From Gammaproteobacteria bacterium (lineage in GTDB: Bacteria; Pseudomonadota; Gammaproteobacteria; SZUA-229): a stretch of DNA of 6,657 nucleotides. The position numbers were made by a program, and so were the translations under genes. The first letter of the stretch is position 1; the number at the start of each line of letters is the position of its first letter. Under the pieces are notes generated by a model. That model ran no database searches, was not told the origin of the DNA, and was given only the letters and a program-made list of their open reading frames with translations. Positions 5,169 to 6,657 of the stretch are shown in pieces. The DNA lies in NCBI GenBank assembly GCA_011321985.1, contig DROB01000404.1:1-6657 (forward strand). Reading direction: 5' to 3'.

Positions 5169-6410
5169 CTAAAATCTAAAGCCTGTTTGTAAAAATGCTC
5201 CTGCAGAATTACCTGAGTAGGTCGCAGCTATATCAAGATTAAAACCTAACCAGAGACCCAGTCCGGCAGAATAGGTTATATTTTTAGCTTCACTGGAAAT
5301 ACCACTCGCCATATTTTTAGAGGCCCCAACACGCAGCTGTGCAAAATCAAACGCATTAAACTCTGCACCGATAGCCAGATACTGTGTTTTTAGCTTGTCA
5401 AAGAGAGGATTAGCCAATAATGGCGCATTCTCTGTTAGGTCATAATCGACTGCAAACGTTAAGAAACTGTTACGATAAGCCATACCAAGACGAGCTTCAG
5501 TATCAAAATTTAGCCTGCCACTTAGTGGTACGCCATTAACTGTACCGAGGTCTACAGCAAAATTATCGGTGATCAAATTTTTGACATTCAGGCCCAGGGT
5601 TATCGATTCAGATATCTCGATCGCCGCACCAGCGTCGACACTGGTGAACGTGCCCAGGTCGGTGGTATCTTCATCTTTTGAAATCAGATCCAGACCGTCA
5701 CTGACCGTCAGCACCGATTCACGATGCGTAAATGAAGTCAGGTCAACAATTTTTGGTTTTATACCGATCGAAACGCTATGATCGAATACACGAAACTCCT
5801 TGGCGAGTGAAACACCCAGCTCTGAGGCTAACAGCCCTTCCAGGTTCAGGATGTTAAAATTTGTACTGGTGATTTCACTTTCCAGCCGGTTTAGATCACA
5901 GGTAACATCTGTCGTTGGCGAACAGGACAGATCGGTTACTGTACCAGCTGCGATTATGTCAGCACGTGCGCTGAATGCCATCGCAAACGAATCAAAAGCA
6001 ATACCGACTGCAGCAACACCGGCCACTTCAGGTGATATAGCCTTACCATCGATACCACTTATGATGTCAGACATGGCGAGAATAGCGCCGCCCTCAGCAA
6101 TCGTATTTCCCGCCGCCACCGCATCTTCCCGGAGTCCGTTCAACTTCTGTAGATCATCGATATCGTCGATCAGGTTATCATTATCACGCACGAACACGCC
6201 CAGACCTATGAGCAATGAAAAATCATCATCAGGTCTCTGATTGGTCAACATCGCAGGATTAGCCCATGCCGCCGTAGCCAGGTCAGCCGTTGCCACCGAA
6301 ACACCGCCCATACCCAATGATCGTCCCTCGAGAGCAAAAGGAGCGGCGTAGGCTGATTGTGAAAACAGGCTTATAACCACAACCGATAAAATTTTGTCTG
6401 ATATTTTCAT
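5169..6410 (-). CDS. TraF-like outer-membrane beta-barrel protein
   Basis: The 413-residue protein has a Sec signal peptide (cleavage near SQSAYA|A, about residue 22), then FALEGRSLGMGGVSVATADLATAAWANPAML, the signature opening of the conjugal-transfer TraF-like / FadL-OmpP1-like barrel group. The rest alternates polar and hydrophobic strands (DHSVSIGIKPKIVDL, AAIEISESITLGLNVKNL, FLTFAVDYDL, QLRVGASKN, LGLWLGFNLDIAATYSG) and ends in …TGFRF, with the terminal Phe of a BAM-inserted barrel. Two Cys in LSCSPTTDVTCD may form a loop disulfide. Despite the family name, chromosomal members stand alone and nothing here suggests conjugation; the function is unknown, possibly hydrophobic-substrate transport by analogy with FadL. 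The ATG at 6408-6410 has a weak GAGAAG ahead of it. The inverted-repeat element ends 22 bases upstream, so its promoter must lie inside or beyond that element; I could not find a clear one. Confidence 0.75.
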   Translation of the reverse strand: MKISDKILSVVVISLFSQSAYAAPFALEGRSLGMGGVSVATADLATAAWANPAMLTNQRPDDDFSLLIGLGVFVRDNDNLIDDIDDLQKLNGLREDAVAAGNTIAEGGAILAMSDIISGIDGKAISPEVAGVAAVGIAFDSFAMAFSARADIIAAGTVTDLSCSPTTDVTCDLNRLESEITSTNFNILNLEGLLASELGVSLAKEFRVFDHSVSIGIKPKIVDLTSFTHRESVLTVSDGLDLISKDEDTTDLGTFTSVDAGAAIEISESITLGLNVKNLITDNFAVDLGTVNGVPLSGRLNFDTEARLGMAYRNSFLTFAVDYDLTENAPLLANPLFDKLKTQYLAIGAEFNAFDFAQLRVGASKNMASGISSEAKNITYSAGLGLWLGFNLDIAATYSGNSAGAFLQTGFRF

Positions 6411-6431
6411 AGTCTTCTCATTAGTAAAGTT

Positions 6432-6585
6432 ATATGGGCATCTCTATTAATTGATTATGCCCTCTGGCTTTAAGCTCAGGCCAGAGTCAAGGCGCACTTT
6501 CGAAGCTATACCCACAGTTATAAGCATGGGCCTGTCAAGAGAATGCCATGCAGAGGGCATAATCAATTAATAGAGATACCCGTAT
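6432..6585. repeat. 154-bp paired inverted-repeat element (MITE- or BIME-like)
   Basis: Arms at 6432-6466 and 6551-6585 are inverted copies over 35 bases with two mismatches; the inner 27 (6440-6466 with 6551-6577) match perfectly. Each arm is itself a smaller inverted repeat, GGGCAT…ATGCCC around 15 bases (one mismatch in the right arm). The 84-base centre has further dyads: CTCTGGC (6462-6468) with GCCAGAG (6480-6486), and CAGGCC (6477-6482) with GGCCTG (6529-6534). It encodes no protein. Flanks (ATAT and GTAT) do not give a clean target duplication. A diverged single copy lies at 1421-1447. It is either a non-autonomous mobile element with long terminal repeats or a REP-pair. Confidence 0.8.
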
Positions 6586-6615
6586 GCTGATAACTGTCGT
6601 CAAAAGATCATTTTT

Positions 6616-6634
6616 CTATAGAGGTGCCCTATAG
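6616..6634 (-). repeat. Possible partial copy of the dispersed repeat
   Basis: Read on the minus strand the sequence is CTATAGGGCACCTCTATAG. Its GGGCACCTCTAT part matches the start of the repeat unit (GGGC(A/G)(T/C)CTCTATT), after which similarity stops. It is also bounded by two CTATAG hexamers. It lies 31 bases beyond the paired element. Whether it is a remnant, the end of an element continuing past the window, or chance cannot be settled from one short match. No gene is visible in 6586-6657. Confidence 0.35.
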
Positions 6635-6657
6635 TTTTTCAAGATTATCAAGTTCCC

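Noticed and set aside
5800..6240. 146-codon plus-strand frame inside the TraF-like gene
   Set aside because: Ser/Ala/Arg-rich shadow of the barrel gene with no start signals or domain features.
5169..6410. Evidence for a conjugative element from the TraF-like name
   Set aside because: The family name derives from distant similarity; no other transfer, relaxase or type IV secretion genes are present, and the protein looks like a stand-alone barrel.
6505..6538. TTGACA on the minus strand (6538-6533) as a promoter for the TraF-like gene
   Set aside because: The hexamer is perfect, but the nearest -10-like sequences, TATAAC and TATAGC, are 10 and 22 bases away, outside usable spacing.
6432..6585. 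CRISPR array or complete insertion sequence
   Set aside because: There are only two inverted arms and no regular direct repeat-spacer series, and the 84-bp centre cannot encode a transposase.
6584..6634. 16-codon plus-strand frame starting at the edge of the inverted-repeat element
   Set aside because: There is no ribosome binding site and no family match, and it overlaps repeat sequence; too short to support.

Overview
The window looks like chromosomal DNA of a gammaproteobacterium with moderate GC content. The best evidence is a xerD-dsbC gene pair in the order and orientation known from gammaproteobacteria (xerD-dsbC-recJ in E. coli), and a XerD whose C-terminus (…SHHPRA) closely matches the enteric protein. 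recJ is not next to dsbC here. I cannot name the genus. No plasmid or phage backbone and no complete insertion sequence is visible.

Layout. (1) Positions 1-67 carry the last codons of a rightward gene that converges on, and slightly overlaps, the next gene. (2) On the minus strand lies a two-gene operon: an ECF-type sigma factor (732-1241) followed, with an ATGA overlap, by a single-pass membrane protein that is probably its anti-sigma factor (55-735). (3) A 337-base divergent intergenic region holds a possible ECF-type autoregulatory promoter, a 7-bp inverted repeat and one copy of a dispersed repeat. (4) A secreted mono-haem cytochrome P460-family protein reads rightward (1579-2085). It ends at a near-palindrome and a strong bidirectional terminator (2172-2210). 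(5) Convergent on the minus strand are dsbC, with its own sigma70-like promoter, and xerD upstream of it. (6) A strong bidirectional terminator (4171-4200) separates xerD from a lysine/alanine-rich histone H1-like protein gene (4241-4978), which has a sigma70-like promoter flanked by phased A-tracts. (7) A TraF-like outer-membrane beta-barrel gene (5169-6410, minus) follows, with a 154-bp inverted-repeat element directly upstream.

How the genes may work together. The sigma factor, its membrane partner and the divergent P460 cytochrome could form a stress-response module in which a periplasmic or membrane signal releases the sigma factor. The adjacency is seen; the regulatory link is inferred. 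XerD (chromosome dimer resolution) and DsbC (periplasmic disulfide isomerisation) are neighbours by conserved gene order and share no pathway.

Most notable points: a G10 homopolymer next to an A6 run inside xerD, where any one-base slip truncates the recombinase before most of its catalytic residues; a family of about 27-bp repeats, themselves inverted repeats, seen at three or four intergenic sites and once as a head-to-head pair; and the sigma/anti-sigma/P460 arrangement.
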